A DNA stretch of 64,000 bases, taken from positions 124,001 through 188,000 of the forward strand of contig CP089459.1 of the NCBI GenBank assembly GCA_026636295.1, read 5' to 3'. The DNA is from Medakamo hakoo (taxonomy: Eukaryota; Chlorophyta; Trebouxiophyceae; Coccomyxaceae). Below are positions 47,202 through 57,376 of this stretch, piece after piece. Within the stretch, counting starts at the first letter, position 1. Every line of letters starts with the position of its first letter. The notes below the pieces were generated by a model. The model saw only the letters and a program-made list of their open reading frames with translations. It searched no databases and had not been told where the DNA came from. A program made the position numbers and the translations under genes.

Positions 47202-48626
47202 ATGACCCTCGCCCGCCTGCTGGTGGCGGGCGTCGGCCACGCCCGACGCACCGCATCCACGGCGAGCCTGGCCCGGTGGGCGGGCCCGCTGGCGTCTGCT
47301 CCAGGGCCACCGGCCGCGCATGCGCCAGTCTGGCCATCCCGGCCGCCCAGGCCCGCCTGGGCCAGCCCTGCGGCCGCGTCTTTGATCGTGCGGTCCTCGA
47401 CGACGGACGCGACTATCGCTGCAGCGACCGCCACCAAAACCACGCCTAAAAAGAAGAAGGCCGCGGCGGCCAAGGCAAAACGTGCTGACCCGACCCGCAA
47501 GACGGCGCGGGCTGCCACTGCCTCCGGCCTCCCGCCACCACCCCCGCCGCCGCCCTTCATCCTGTCCACGGCCGACGGGCGCGATCCCTTTGAAGCCTTT
47601 GCCGACGCGGCGGGCGAAGCCCTGGCGTCGGCGTTTGGACCGGCGGCGTCGCCGCGCTCCGACGACTGGAGCAACGCGGGCTCCTGGGCCGGCTTTCCCG
47701 CGTCTGCCCCGTCTTCGCCGGCATCGGCCTTCCTGGGCGCCCTGGCCGGACCCTGGCTCACGCCCACCCAAAGAGAAGAACTGGTCGACACCCTGTCCGC
47801 CGCCTGGGCTGGGTGGGGTTTACCCTCACCGGACGACCCGGCCGGTGCCGCGTCTGGTTTCGGCCCGGACGGCGGGCCGCCGGACCCGCGGGCGGCCGCT
47901 GCCCGGGACAAAGTCCTGGCGGCCGCGCTGAAGCACGTCGTGAGTTTTTGGAGTGGGAGAGGAGGGAACAGCGGCTGGCGGCGGCGGCGGCTCTTCCCTC
48001 TACCAACCATGCACACCCACCCACCCAAAACAAACATCCCTCACACCACACCCAACGCGCAGCCCTCCCTCGGCTGGACGGACGCCGCCCTCGCCGCGGG
48101 TGCCGCCGACGCCGGCTTCGCCCGCGGCGCGGCGGCCCTGCCCCCCCGCGGCCCCGCCGACCTGGTGCTCCACTTCATTGCGCGCTCCAACGACGAGTGG
48201 AGGCGGGCGCTCAGCGCGCGGGCAAAGGCGCTGTCCGCCCTGCCGCACACGGCCGACCGGCTGAGCGCGGCTTTGCAGTGGCGGTTGGAGCTCGTGACGC
48301 CGCACGCGGCCTCCTGGCCGTCCGCCCTGGCGTTGCTTGCCACGCGGCCTGGGGCGGGGCCCGCGGCCGCGGCGCTGCTGGCGGGGATGGTCGACGACGC
48401 GTGGCACGCGGCCGGCGACGCCTCGTCCGACGCGGCCTGGTACACCAAGCGGGCCGCCGCGGCGGCCGCGTACGGCGCCGCCGAACTGCACCTGGTCGCG
48501 GACGGGTCCCCCGGCTTTGAGGACACGTGGGCCTTTTTGCGTGCGAGGGTGCGGGACGCGGAAGCGGCGGGGCGGGCGGTCGGCGGCGTGGTGAGCGGGC
48601 TTGAACGGGCGGTGACTGGGGTGTGA
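47202..48626 (+). CDS. COQ9: COQ9 ubiquinone biosynthesis protein
   Basis: Exons 47202-47939 and 48063-48626, 433 residues. COQ9 is a mitochondrial lipid-binding protein that presents precursors to COQ7 in ubiquinone synthesis. The core is KVLAAALKHVPSLGWTDAAL (across the splice junction), then GPADLVLHFIARSNDEWRR, RLELVTPHAASWPSALALLA and the hallmark AWHAAGDASSDAAWYTKRAA followed by AYGAAELHLV, the amphipathic lipid-facing helix. The first 100 residues form a long basic mitochondrial leader with a Lys run (TPKKKKAAAAKAKR). A 100-residue Pro/Ala/Asp-rich region precedes the domain, so the protein is longer than yeast or human COQ9. Confidence 0.93.
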   Translation: MTLARLLVAGVGHARRTASTASLARWAGPLASAPGPPAAHAPVWPSRPPRPAWASPAAASLIVRSSTTDATIAAATATKTTPKKKKAAAAKAKRADPTRKTARAATASGLPPPPPPPPFILSTADGRDPFEAFADAAGEALASAFGPAASPRSDDWSNAGSWAGFPASAPSSPASAFLGALAGPWLTPTQREELVDTLSAAWAGWGLPSPDDPAGAASGFGPDGGPPDPRAAAARDKVLAAALKHVVSFWSGRGGNSGWRRRRLFPLPTMHTHPPKTNIPHTTPNAQPSLGWTDAALAAGAADAGFARGAAALPPRGPADLVLHFIARSNDEWRRALSARAKALSALPHTADRLSAALQWRLELVTPHAASWPSALALLATRPGAGPAAAALLAGMVDDAWHAAGDASSDAAWYTKRAAAAAAYGAAELHLVADGSPGFEDTWAFLRARVRDAEAAGRAVGGVVSGLERAVTGV

Positions 48627-48750
48627 GGGAGAGTGCGTGTGACCTAGTGTTTGTGTTTTTTTTGTGTGTCGCCTCGCCGGCAGAGAGCCCGGGGAAGGGG
48701 GCGGGCCAAGGCGGGAATGGAGCGCGGGAGAAGAGCCGTTCTTCTTGGAG

Positions 48751-48772
48751 CAACCAACCCGCGGGTTGGTTG
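48751..48772. repeat. Perfect 22 bp palindrome
   Basis: CAACCAACCCG followed at once by its exact complement, centred at 48761/48762. It lies in the 250 bp between the COQ9 stop and the helicase start, about 105 bases before that ATG, so it could be a promoter or 5' UTR element. Confidence 0.85.
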
Positions 48773-48876
48773 GAGCGCCTTTCCTCTCACTCCTTCTTTC
48801 TCGCAGCAGGCGCTCTGCCTGCTTCGCTCGCTGCGTTTTTTTCTCTCGTTTCCCCTCGTCCCCAACCACCCCCAAG

Positions 48877-50659
48877 ATGCCGCCCGTCGAGAAGCACGAC
48901 CCCACCCTGCCCCCCGGCTGGCGCGCCATCGAAGACACCGACTCCGGGCGGGTGTACTACTGGAACCAGGCGTCGGGGACGACGACGTACGACCGGCCGA
49001 GCGGCGGCGGCGGCGGGCCGGTGCGTTTTGGCGGTGATCTGTGTGCCTCAGAGGGGGGAGGGAGATCTCGTGCGCCCGGATGAGGGATCGGTTGGGCGTC
49101 AGGGCGGCGGGAGGTGGGGCGGCGGAGGCGCGAATGCCGTCGCCGTTGCGGTCGGCGGCTCCCCCGCCGGCGAGCAAAACGCTTGCCCGCCACGCCATGC
49201 CCCCACGCCCACGCCCCTCGTCGCGCGATCAGAGGCCATGGCTCACAGGCGCAATGCCTGCACGAGGCGGCGCGGCCGGGTTGCGCGCGCCCTGCCCCTC
49301 CCCACGGCCAGCTTCAGCGCGCCGCCGCGCCAGCACCCCCGCCGCTCACCTCTCCTGCCTCTCTCCTCCGTCCTCCTCAAACACACCAGCCTCCGCCCCC
49401 GCCCCCTCGCGGCGGCGGCGGCCACGGATCCAACGGCTACGACCGGTACGACAACCGCGGTTACGGCGGCGACCGCGGCGGCGGCGGCTTCGGCGGCGGC
49501 GGCGGCGGCTACGGCGGCTTTGGCGGCGGCGGCGGGTCGGTCGCGCCGTCCGCCTTCACCGCCCCGCCCCACACCTTTGGCGACTGCTCCTCCTTCCCGA
49601 TGTCCGCGGACGAGTACCGCCGCACCCACGACCTGGTCGTGTCCGGCGGCTCCGGCGGGGCGCCGCCCGACCCGTTGCAGACGTTTGAGTCCGCGGGCTT
49701 CACGCCCGACATCATGCGCGAGGTTAGTTTGAGACATAGGGGAATTTAGAGAAGGCACGGCGTTTCATTTTTGCGCGTGCTGCGTAGCGGACTTTTCAGC
49801 GTAGAGGACTTGCATTTAGCGTAGAAGCGGCTTTAGCGGGCGAGTAGAATCTTCTCAGACGGGCTCGCGCGAGGGGAGGGAGCAGCGCCAGGGAGTTTTT
49901 GCGCCCGCGCGCTGCTCTCTCCTTTTGCTGGCGCGCGCCGAAAGACGACGCACACGACAACACACAACGCTCGACGGCGGTCGACGACGACGAGGACACA
50001 ACGACACACACGTGGGCAAAAAAGAGGCGCGTCTCGCGGCGCGACGAAAAAAAAGGCGGCGGCCGGGGTTGCGCGGCGGCACGCTTGCGGGGAACACAAA
50101 AACACCACTCTCCTGCCCGTCCCGCGCCTCCCTTTTTTTCCCTCACCTCTCCTGTGGTGGCTCACCCTCCGTGGGGGGATCGGCTGTGTGCGCGTGCTCC
50201 CCTCTCCGCGCGGGGAGCGCGCGTGGGGGCGGTGTGGAGGCGGTTTTTTTCTTCTGTTCCCTTTCCAACCCTTTTCGTGAGGAGAACCGCGGGGTCTGGA
50301 AGAAAAAAACAAACACCCCTCACCCAGCTCGTCCCTGGCGCGTCCGGGCCTGGCACGCGCGCGCGCGGGCGGCACACGCACGTCTACCAAAAGGAGGTGA
50401 GGACGCATTCGAAACCCCATCCACCCTTTTTTTTGTGAGAGGTGGGACGGCGGCCCCTCTTTTTTCGAGAGGCTGGCCCCCCACGTCCCGACCCGAACGA
50501 GGAAAAAAAAAGTGTGGTGGCGGGCCGTGCGTTCCCTCCCTCCCGCGCGTGTGTGTATGTGTGTGTGTGTGCGCGCGCGCGTCGCGCCTGACGTGCAGCC
50601 TTGCCCCGGTGTCACTGCTGTGTGTCTGTGTGTCTGTGTGTTGCGGCTGCCGCGCGCGC

Positions 50660-50697
<38 letters not shown>

Positions 50698-52157
50698 TCC
50701 CCGTCGTCGTGTTTTGGGGGTGGTCAACCACCCCCCTGCTCCCAACCCGCCGGCCCGCTGCCCCCCCCCCCCCCCCCGCGGCCCGCGCCCGGCCCCGGCC
50801 GCCCCCTCACCCCCACCCCCACCCCCCGCCTTCCTTTCCCAAACCCACCCACCCACCCACCCAGATCCAGCGCGCCGGCTACCGGGAGCCCACCCCCATC
50901 CAGGCCCAGTCCTGGCCCGTCGCGCTGCGCGGCTCCGACCTGATCTCCATCGCCAAGACGGGGAGCGGCAAGACGTGCGGCTTCCTCCTGCCGGGCTTCA
51001 TGCACACGATGGCCCTGCGCAAGGACCCGCGCCAGGGCGGGCCCACCATGCTGGTCCTGGCCCCCACCCGCGAACTGGCCGTCCAAATCAAGGAGGAGGC
51101 CGACAAGTTTGGGCGGAGCGCGGGCGTGCGCAACACGTGCGCGTACGGCGGCGCGCCCAAGGGCGGCCAGCTGCGCGACATCCGGTTTGGCGTCCACCTC
51201 ATCATCGCCACGCCCGGCCGGCTGAACGACTTCCTGGAGGCGGGCGCGGTCCGCCTGGACAACACGTCCTACCTGGTCCTGGACGAGGCGGACCGCATGC
51301 TGGACATGGGCTTCGAGCCCCAAATTCAGCGCATCGTGTCCCGCGTCCCGCCCGCCCGCCAGACCCTGTTCTTCTCCGCGACCTGGCCGCGCGAGGTCAA
51401 GGCCATCGCCGCCCAGTTCGTGCGCCCGGACGCCGTCCGCATCTTCGTGGGCGGCGTCGAGGACCGCCTGGTCGCCAACAAGGCCATCACCCAGCACGTG
51501 GACGTCCTGGCCCACGGCGGCGACAAGCTGCCCCGGCTGCGGGCCATCCTGGGCGAGCGGGCGGGCCAGCGCGTCATCATCTTCTGCTCCACCAAGCGCA
51601 TGTGCGACCAGCTGCAATTCCAGCTGGGCCGCGACTTCCGGGCGGCCGCCATCCACGGCGACAAGCGCCAGCAGGAGCGCGACTGGGTGCTGGCCTCCTT
51701 CAAGGACGGGCGGTGCCCGGTCATGATCGCGACGGACGTCGCGGCCCGGGGCCTGGACATCCCCAACGTGGCGGCCGTCGTCAACTACGACTTCCCGACG
51801 GGCATCGAAGACTACGTCCACCGCATCGGCCGGACGGGCCGGGCGGGCGCGACGGGCGAGTCGTTCACGTTCTTCACGGCGCAGGACGCGAAGATGGCGG
51901 GCGCCCTCATCCGCCTGTTGAAGGAGGCGGGCCAGGCCGTGCCGGCCGACCTGGAACACATGGCGCCGTACGGCGGCGGCCGCGGCGGTGGCGGTGGCCG
52001 CAACCGGTGGGGCGGCGGCGGCGGCGGCGGCGGCGGCTTCCGCGGCGGCGGCGGCGGCGGGTTTGGTGGCGGCGGCGGGTACGGCGGCGGCGGCGGCGGT
52101 GGGTGGGGTGGCGGCGGCGGCGGTGGCGGCGGGTACGGCGGCCGGCCGAAATGGTGA
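48877..52157 (+). CDS. DBP2: DEAD-box RNA helicase with WW domain (DBP2/DDX5 type)
   Basis: Exons 48877-49020, 49390-49722 and 50865-52157, 589 residues. It unwinds RNA in splicing, ribosome production and mRNA control. The WW domain ([20 protein letters not shown] then [10 protein letters not shown]) fills exon 1, as in plant DRH1-type helicases. Exon 2 is Gly/Tyr/Arg-rich, then has the N-extension [13 protein letters not shown]. Exon 3 carries the core: Q motif [10 protein letters not shown], motif [18 protein letters not shown] in [37 protein letters not shown] and [10 protein letters not shown]. The tail is a long RGG/Gly-rich RNA-binding region. The second intron, 1142 nt, is about four times longer than any other here and sits just before the Q motif. 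Helicase family certain; subfamily from WW plus DBP2-like core. Confidence 0.95.
49723..50864 (+). other. Exceptional 1142 nt intron in the helicase gene
   Basis: It runs from GTTAGT to the C-rich acceptor CACCCAG. Inside are repeated TTTAGCG/AGCGTAG motifs near the 5' end (49797-49840), several long A and T runs, and a CG then TG microsatellite (50651-50694). It also has a C run (50761-50777). No conserved protein is encoded; the open frames here look like shadows. Close DBP2-family genes in fungi and animals also carry unusual regulatory introns. Confidence 0.75.
50651..50694 (+). repeat. CG then TG alternating tract inside intron
   Basis: About 11 bases of CG alternate followed by about 33 bases of TG. 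Alternating purine-pyrimidine tracts like this favour Z-DNA. Confidence 0.8.
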
Positions 52158-52168
52158 AGGCGAGGGAG

Positions 52169-52170
<2 letters not shown>

Positions 52171-52208
<38 letters not shown>
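52171..52208 (+). repeat. TG repeat after the helicase stop
   Basis: About 19 TG units directly downstream of the helicase stop codon, with broken TG continuing to about 52251. It lies in the gap to the converging DUF1997 gene. Confidence 0.85.
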
Positions 52209-52215
<7 letters not shown>

Positions 52216-52323
52216 TGCGTGCGTGTGTGGGGTGTGTGTGCCGCGTGCGTGTGTCAATCAAGAGAGAAAACCGATTCTTTTACCTCTCCACCCCCCAGCT
52301 GGGAACGGAAAAAAAAACCGTCT

Positions 52324-53449
52324 TCACAACTCGTCGTCGTCCTCGCTCTCCAGGGAGAGCGACCCCGCGGCGGGCCGCCGCTCCCGCCCTTCCGCCCACG
52401 CCCCGTAATCCGCAGCCAGCTGGGCCAGGAACCGCGGCACCATGATGTCCAGGACCCGCTGCATGACCCGGCCACCCGCCCGCTCCAGGGCGGGCACGGG
52501 GAGGAGGCCGGCCCAGCCGGGGACGTCGAGCGCGAGTTGGATGGACGCGGCCGACGTGATTTTGCGGCCGGCCGACCCGCCCGGGCCGCCGCCGCCGTCC
52601 TCCCACCGCACCGCGTTGGTCATGGTCACGGAGAACCGGTCGTTCACGGCTTCGGCGCGCGGCGACCCCGCCAGGCGGGCGCCCAGCAGCGTGACCGTCG
52701 GCCCGCGCGGCCCGACCGTCACCGCCACGTCCACGACCGGCTCCACCCGCAGCGTCAGGAATTTGAAGCCGTCGACGTAGCACCTGAACGTGTCGTCGCC
52801 CAGGCGCTCGATGCGCTGGGCGTCCAGGACGGAGTACTGGGAGACGGGCAGGGCCATGTACTCGGCTGGGGTGGGGACGGGATGGGGGGAAAACGAGGCG
52901 GGTGGGTGGAGGATGGTGAGAGCGGGTCGGGTGGGTCGTGGCTAGGTAGGCGCGCGGCCCGCGTGCTTGGAAACAGGGCGGGGCCGTGCGTCCTGGGGAT
53001 GCCGCGGATTCCTGTTCCGTGCATCTCTGGGGCAGCAGGCTCCAATCTGCTTCCAGCGCACGTGCCTTGTCTGCGTGCGACTCCCCAGCCGGGAGCCCCA
53101 GCAACGGCGACGGGGGAGCCGATTCGCGCTCGACCCTCTCCCAGTTTCCACTCTTCTCAAACACAAACACGAACTCACCCAGCGGCCGGGGCCCCTCCAC
53201 CACAGCCAGGGACGCCGTCTTGTTGGCCTTGAGCACGGCGACACGCCGGCCACCGGGGCGAGCCAGCGCCGGGTCGGCCGGCGGCGGCGGCGCGGCGGGT
53301 GACGCGGAGACGACGACGTCGGTCCTTGCCGCCGTTCGGGGGCGAGCAACGACGGCCGCACGCACGGGCGCGCGTCCGCACGCGGGGCTGGGCATGAACG
53401 TGTACGACGGTCCCGCCGACCGGCCGGTGAGGGCCCGGCCGGACATCAT
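52324..53449 (-). CDS. DUF1997 plastid/cyanobacterial-type protein
   Basis: Exons (minus) 53449-53179 and 52865-52324, 270 residues. DUF1997 proteins occur in cyanobacteria and plastid-bearing eukaryotes; their function is not established as far as I know. Recognised by LAEYMALPVSQYSVLDAQRI followed by ERLGDDTFRCYVDGFKFLTL, VEPVVDVAVTVGPRGPTV, NDRFSVTMTNAVRWED and the end GRVMQRVLDIMVPRFLAQLA then ADYGAWAEG. The fold is related to the START-like/polyketide cyclase shape. The first 50 residues (MMSGRALTGRSAGPSYTFMP and on) are a plausible transit peptide; an internal Met (53395) is an alternative start. The splice junction re-creates the conserved LAEYMALP. The tail is acidic (SLESEDDDEL). Confidence 0.85.
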
Positions 53450-53523
53450 GGAATTAGAAGACGACTTTTTTTGTTTGCACACTGCGGACGCTTGGCGCTC
53501 CCACCCGCGTTGCTCTCTCTCTG

Positions 53524-53563
53524 ACACACACACACACACACACACACTCACACACACACACAC
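53524..53563 (+). repeat. CA repeat upstream of DUF1997 gene
   Basis: Two CA runs (53524-53547 and 53549-53563) split by TC, in the 164 bp gap between the PPR stop and the DUF1997 start (both minus). Confidence 0.8.
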
Positions 53564-53613
53564 GAAAGCCGGACGACACAAAAACAAAAAAAACACGCAA
53601 CCTCTCTTTCCCT

Positions 53614-56600
53614 CTAAAACGGCGTCCAGTCCGAGCTGTGCCGCCCCGGAGGCCGGCCCTCACGGCGGGCCGTCGCCGACGGCGGCAGCGGCGCGGGGCT
53701 GGTGTGGTCTTCGCCAAACGCGCCCAGGCCGCCGGTCAGGGCCTGCCACGTGTCGGGCACGCCGCCTCCCGCCCCGGCGCCGGGCGAGCCGGGCGGCGTG
53801 GCCGCCGCCGTCGCCGCGATGAGCCAGTCGGGCAGGGCCAGGCCGGCTTCTTCGGGCGTGGGTTCGGGCGCGGGCGGGTGGGGGGGTCGCGGTGGCGGGG
53901 TCGCGGCCGTCGCCTGGCGCGCCGCCGCCTCCGCCGCCATCATGGCCGCGCCGGCCTCCCCACCCCCACGCCCGGGGCGGGACAGGACGGCCGCGACGGC
54001 CGCCGCCGCGCTTTCTTGAGGCGGTGCGGGCGCGGACGCCAGCAAAGCCGACGGCGAGGGCGGTGGGGAGGTCAGGGCAGCGAGCGCGGGCGGCGTGACC
54101 ACCGGGCGGCGGGGCATGTCGGGCGGGCCGGAGGGCGAGAACAGGGCCCGGCGCGGCGGGTGGGGCACGCCGGCGGGCGGGACAGGCGGCGGCGACGCCC
54201 ACTCGGGTGAGGCGGAGGGCAGGGGCGTCGCCGGCGCCGGCGCCGACGGCCCGCGGCGCGGCCGGCCGCGCGCGGCCGCGGGCGGCGTCGCCAGGACGGG
54301 CGAGGCGGGGAAGGGCGAGAAGGCGCCGCCGCCGCCGCCGCCGCTGTCTTGCCCTTCTTCGCCCTCCACGCCACCCACCGCCGGGCCCAGCTCGTCGGGC
54401 AGGCCGGCGAACAGGGCGTCGAGCGACGCCTGGGCCGGGCCGGGCGTGGTGGTGGTGGTGGGCGTGGACGGCGCGGCCGTCGCGGTCTCGAGCGCCGCGA
54501 GCGTGCTGTCGCCGACGGGCACGCCCGCGCTCGCGGCGGCTTCGGCCACCGCCCACGCCGCTTCTAGGCGGCCTTCGCGGGCCAGGACGGCGGCAATGGC
54601 TCCGGCGGGCACGGTGGTGGCGGCAGTGGCGGCGGCGGAGGGCGAGGACGGCTGGGAGGTGGGGGTTGGTGCCGCGCGCCCGCCACCGCCGCCGCCGCCG
54701 CCGCGGCCCAGCAAGCCCAGCGCCGCGGCCGCCAGCGCGTCCCACGCTTTGACACGGGCCAGGCCGGCGATGAGCGCCGACACGACGGGCGGCGAGGCGT
54801 CCAGCCCCAGGTCGGGCGCCCACGCCCACGCGCGCAAGACGGCAGCCTCCGGCGGCTGCGGCGGCGGCGCGCCGGGCGGGCCAGGCGCCGGCGGCGCCGC
54901 GTCCGCCGCCGACTGGATGAAGGACGCCAAAGCCGCCGCTCCCGGCGGCACGCCCGCCGCCGTGGCGGCCGCCACCACTTCGTCCCCGCCGTCCGCGTCG
55001 CCGGCGGCCCACGCGGCCTTGGCGGCCGCGGCAAACGACACGCCGTCCGGGCTCAGTCCCGACCCGGCGGCCGCCATGGCGCGGATGAGCGCCAGCGCAC
55101 GGGCAGCCCGCGCGGGGCGGGCGCGCGAATACGCGCCCAACAGGGCGTTGCAGCAGACCTTGTTGGGCGGGACCGCGCCGCGCACGCCCGCGTCGCCCAG
55201 GGGCAAGGGCGTCGGCGGGTCCGCCCCACCGCCGGCGCCCGTCGCCGCGTCGTCCGCCTCCGCGGCCGCCGCCAGCGCCGTGCCGACCAGGCGAGCAGCG
55301 GTGGCGGCGGTCGTGGAGGCCGCCGCCGCGACGGCGGCGGCGGCGGCAGCGCGCGCGCGCGGACCGCCCGTGACAGCGGCGGGGTAAGGGAGGGAGGGCG
55401 GCGGCGGCAGCGGCGGCAGCGGCAGGAGCGGGGGCGTCGGCACAAACACGCCCGTCCCGCCGCCGGCGGCCAGCGGGTCGGACCCGGACCGGGTGTCCAG
55501 CTCCCGGCCCAGCTGGGTGGGCGGGGGCGGGGAAGCGCCCGCGGCGGCGAGCAGGCCGGCGGCGGACAGCGGCGGCGGCGGTGGCGGCGGCGGGCCGGGG
55601 AGGCCGGGCGGGCGCGCGCCGCCGCCCAGGCCGGGCGGCAGGCTGGTCGCCCGGCTGCCCAGGGGCTCGCCGCCTGTGGGCGAGCCCGGCACGGAGGACG
55701 CCACACCCCAGGCGACGCCCGGCGTGAACTCGCGGACGGGCGAGAGCGGCGGCGGGCCGGGAGGCGAGGGGAGGGGCGTCGCGGGCGCGGCCGCGGCCGC
55801 GGGCCCAGGCCCCGGCCCGCGCCCCCCGCCCTCCCCGTCGGCGACCGCCTCACTCAACGCTGTCGGCGGCGGCGCGACGCCCGCAACCGGCCCGCCCAGG
55901 CCGCACATCTGGAGGAACAGCTGCTCGGCCAGGCGCCACCGCCCGCCCCGCTCCAGCGCGGAGATGAGGGAGCAGCACGCGACGACGTCGGGCGGGACGC
56001 CGGCGGGCTGCATGGCGGCGAAGACGCGCAGGGCGGCCCGCCACTGGCGGCCCTTGGACAGCGCGGAAATGAGGGCGCTGAATGTGATGGCGTCGACCTG
56101 GGAGAAGGGCGTGGGAGGGGGAAAAACGGGCGTGAGGGATGGATGGAGGAGGGGAGCGGGAGGGGGCAGGTTTGGGGACGGGCCCGCCCCCCGCCGGGGC
56201 CCTAACCCCCGCGGCCGGCGGCCGGGGTCGATGGAGAAACCCATGTCGCCCTCCGTCCCGCCGCTCTCTCTCTCTCTCGCGCGCGCGCGTGCCTCATCGC
56301 ACCTCCAGGCCCGACCGGGCCATGGCGCCGAAGACTTCCAGGGCGGCCTGCCAGACGCCGCCTGGTGAGAGAGAGGAGGCAGGGGGAGGGACGGGCAGGC
56401 GTGAGGGACGGTGGCCGCCGCACGTGTGGGGAGACTGTGGGGGGAGCCGCCCGCCCGTACTGCCCCCACGCCGCCCACCCTCTTTTACCCTTGTCGCACG
56501 CGGAGATGCAGGAGTTGGCGATGGCCGTGTCGGCCTGGACGCCCAGGTCCGGCAAAGCGCAAAAGACCTGTGTGTGTCGCCGTGTGCGGTGGGGGGTGGG

Positions 56601-57125
56601 GTGATGTGGTGGGGGTTGTGTGCGCCGCGTTCTTTTTTTTTTCCCTCCCTGGGCCAGCCGTCCCCCCTGTCCCCCCGTCCCGCCCTCCCTTCACCTCGAT
56701 GCCCTTGCGGTACGCGCCCTCCCGTGTCAGCTTGGCGATCATCTTGGTCAGGCCTGAGGCGGCGGCGAGGGGATGGAGTGGGCGTGAGGAGAGCGGGGGG
56801 TGGGGGCGAGCGCGGGCGCAGGCGCGCGCGGGGAAAACAAAACGAGGGGGGTTGGGCTCACCCGGCAGGCGGGGGCGGAACCGCGCGTTGACCAGGATGT
56901 CCCGGACTTCGCCCGTGCCTTCCGTCGCAGCGGCCAGGGCGGTGGCGAGGCTGGTGGGGCGGGTGGGGCGGGTGGGGCGGCCGTGAGCGCCCTGTCACCC
57001 ACAAGGCGGCTGACGCGCGCGCGCGCGTCGGAAGGGAGGAGGAGAGAGGCGCCGGCGAAAGCGGCCCCACCGACGCGTGCGCGCGCTCACCTGCGCATGT
57101 CTGTGGCTGGCGCAAAGCGCGACAT
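53614..57125 (-). CDS. Pentatricopeptide repeat (PPR) protein
   Basis: Six exons (minus): 57125-57091, 56950-56862, 56753-56695, 56567-56489, 56361-56303 and 56097-53614; 934 residues. PPR proteins bind organelle RNAs by a modular code. Consecutive repeats are seen across the small exons: LTKMIAKLTREGAYRKGIEV, FCALPDLGVQADTAIANSCI, SACDKGGVWQAALEVFGAMA, VDAITFSALISALSKGRQWR and PPDVVACCSLISALERGGRW. A second group lies around CCNALLGAYSRARPARAARA and LSPDGVSFAAAAKAAWAAGD. The remaining C-terminal half is Ala/Pro/Gly-rich with no SMR, DYW or E domain visible. Exon edges fall at about the same place in each repeat, so each small exon is roughly one repeat unit. Exon phases all close. Target RNA and organelle are not readable; the short N-terminus (MSRFAPATDMR) is weak as a transit peptide. 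Confidence 0.85.
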
Positions 57126-57376
57126 GGTGGAGGAGGGCAGGGAAGGGGGGCGGGACGGGGCAGCGTCTGGGCCCGCGGCGCGGGCGCCGGGTTTTTGGGA
57201 GGCGGGTGTGTGTGTGTGGTGTGTGCGGCGAGAGGTGAGCGGGCGGGGGGCGGCCAGGCGCGCCGCGCCGCCCGACCTCGGGCGGCGCCACAAGCAAATA
57301 AAGACGCGCGCGGCCCGGGCCCCCGCCCGACCGCCCTCCTCCGCCGGCTCCCTCCGCCGCCCTGAGCCCACAAGCC
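57126..57376. promoter_or_regulatory. Divergent promoter, PPR / AP2 gene
   Basis: 251 bp between starts. An AT-rich CAAATAAAG at 57293-57301 stands out from the GC-rich surroundings, about 80 bases before the AP2 start, and could serve as a TATA-like element. Confidence 0.45.

Noticed and set aside
49925-50860. Open reading frames inside the long helicase intron
   Set aside because: They consist of low-complexity Arg/Pro and Cys/Val repeats from microsatellites and merge into wrong frames of exon 3.
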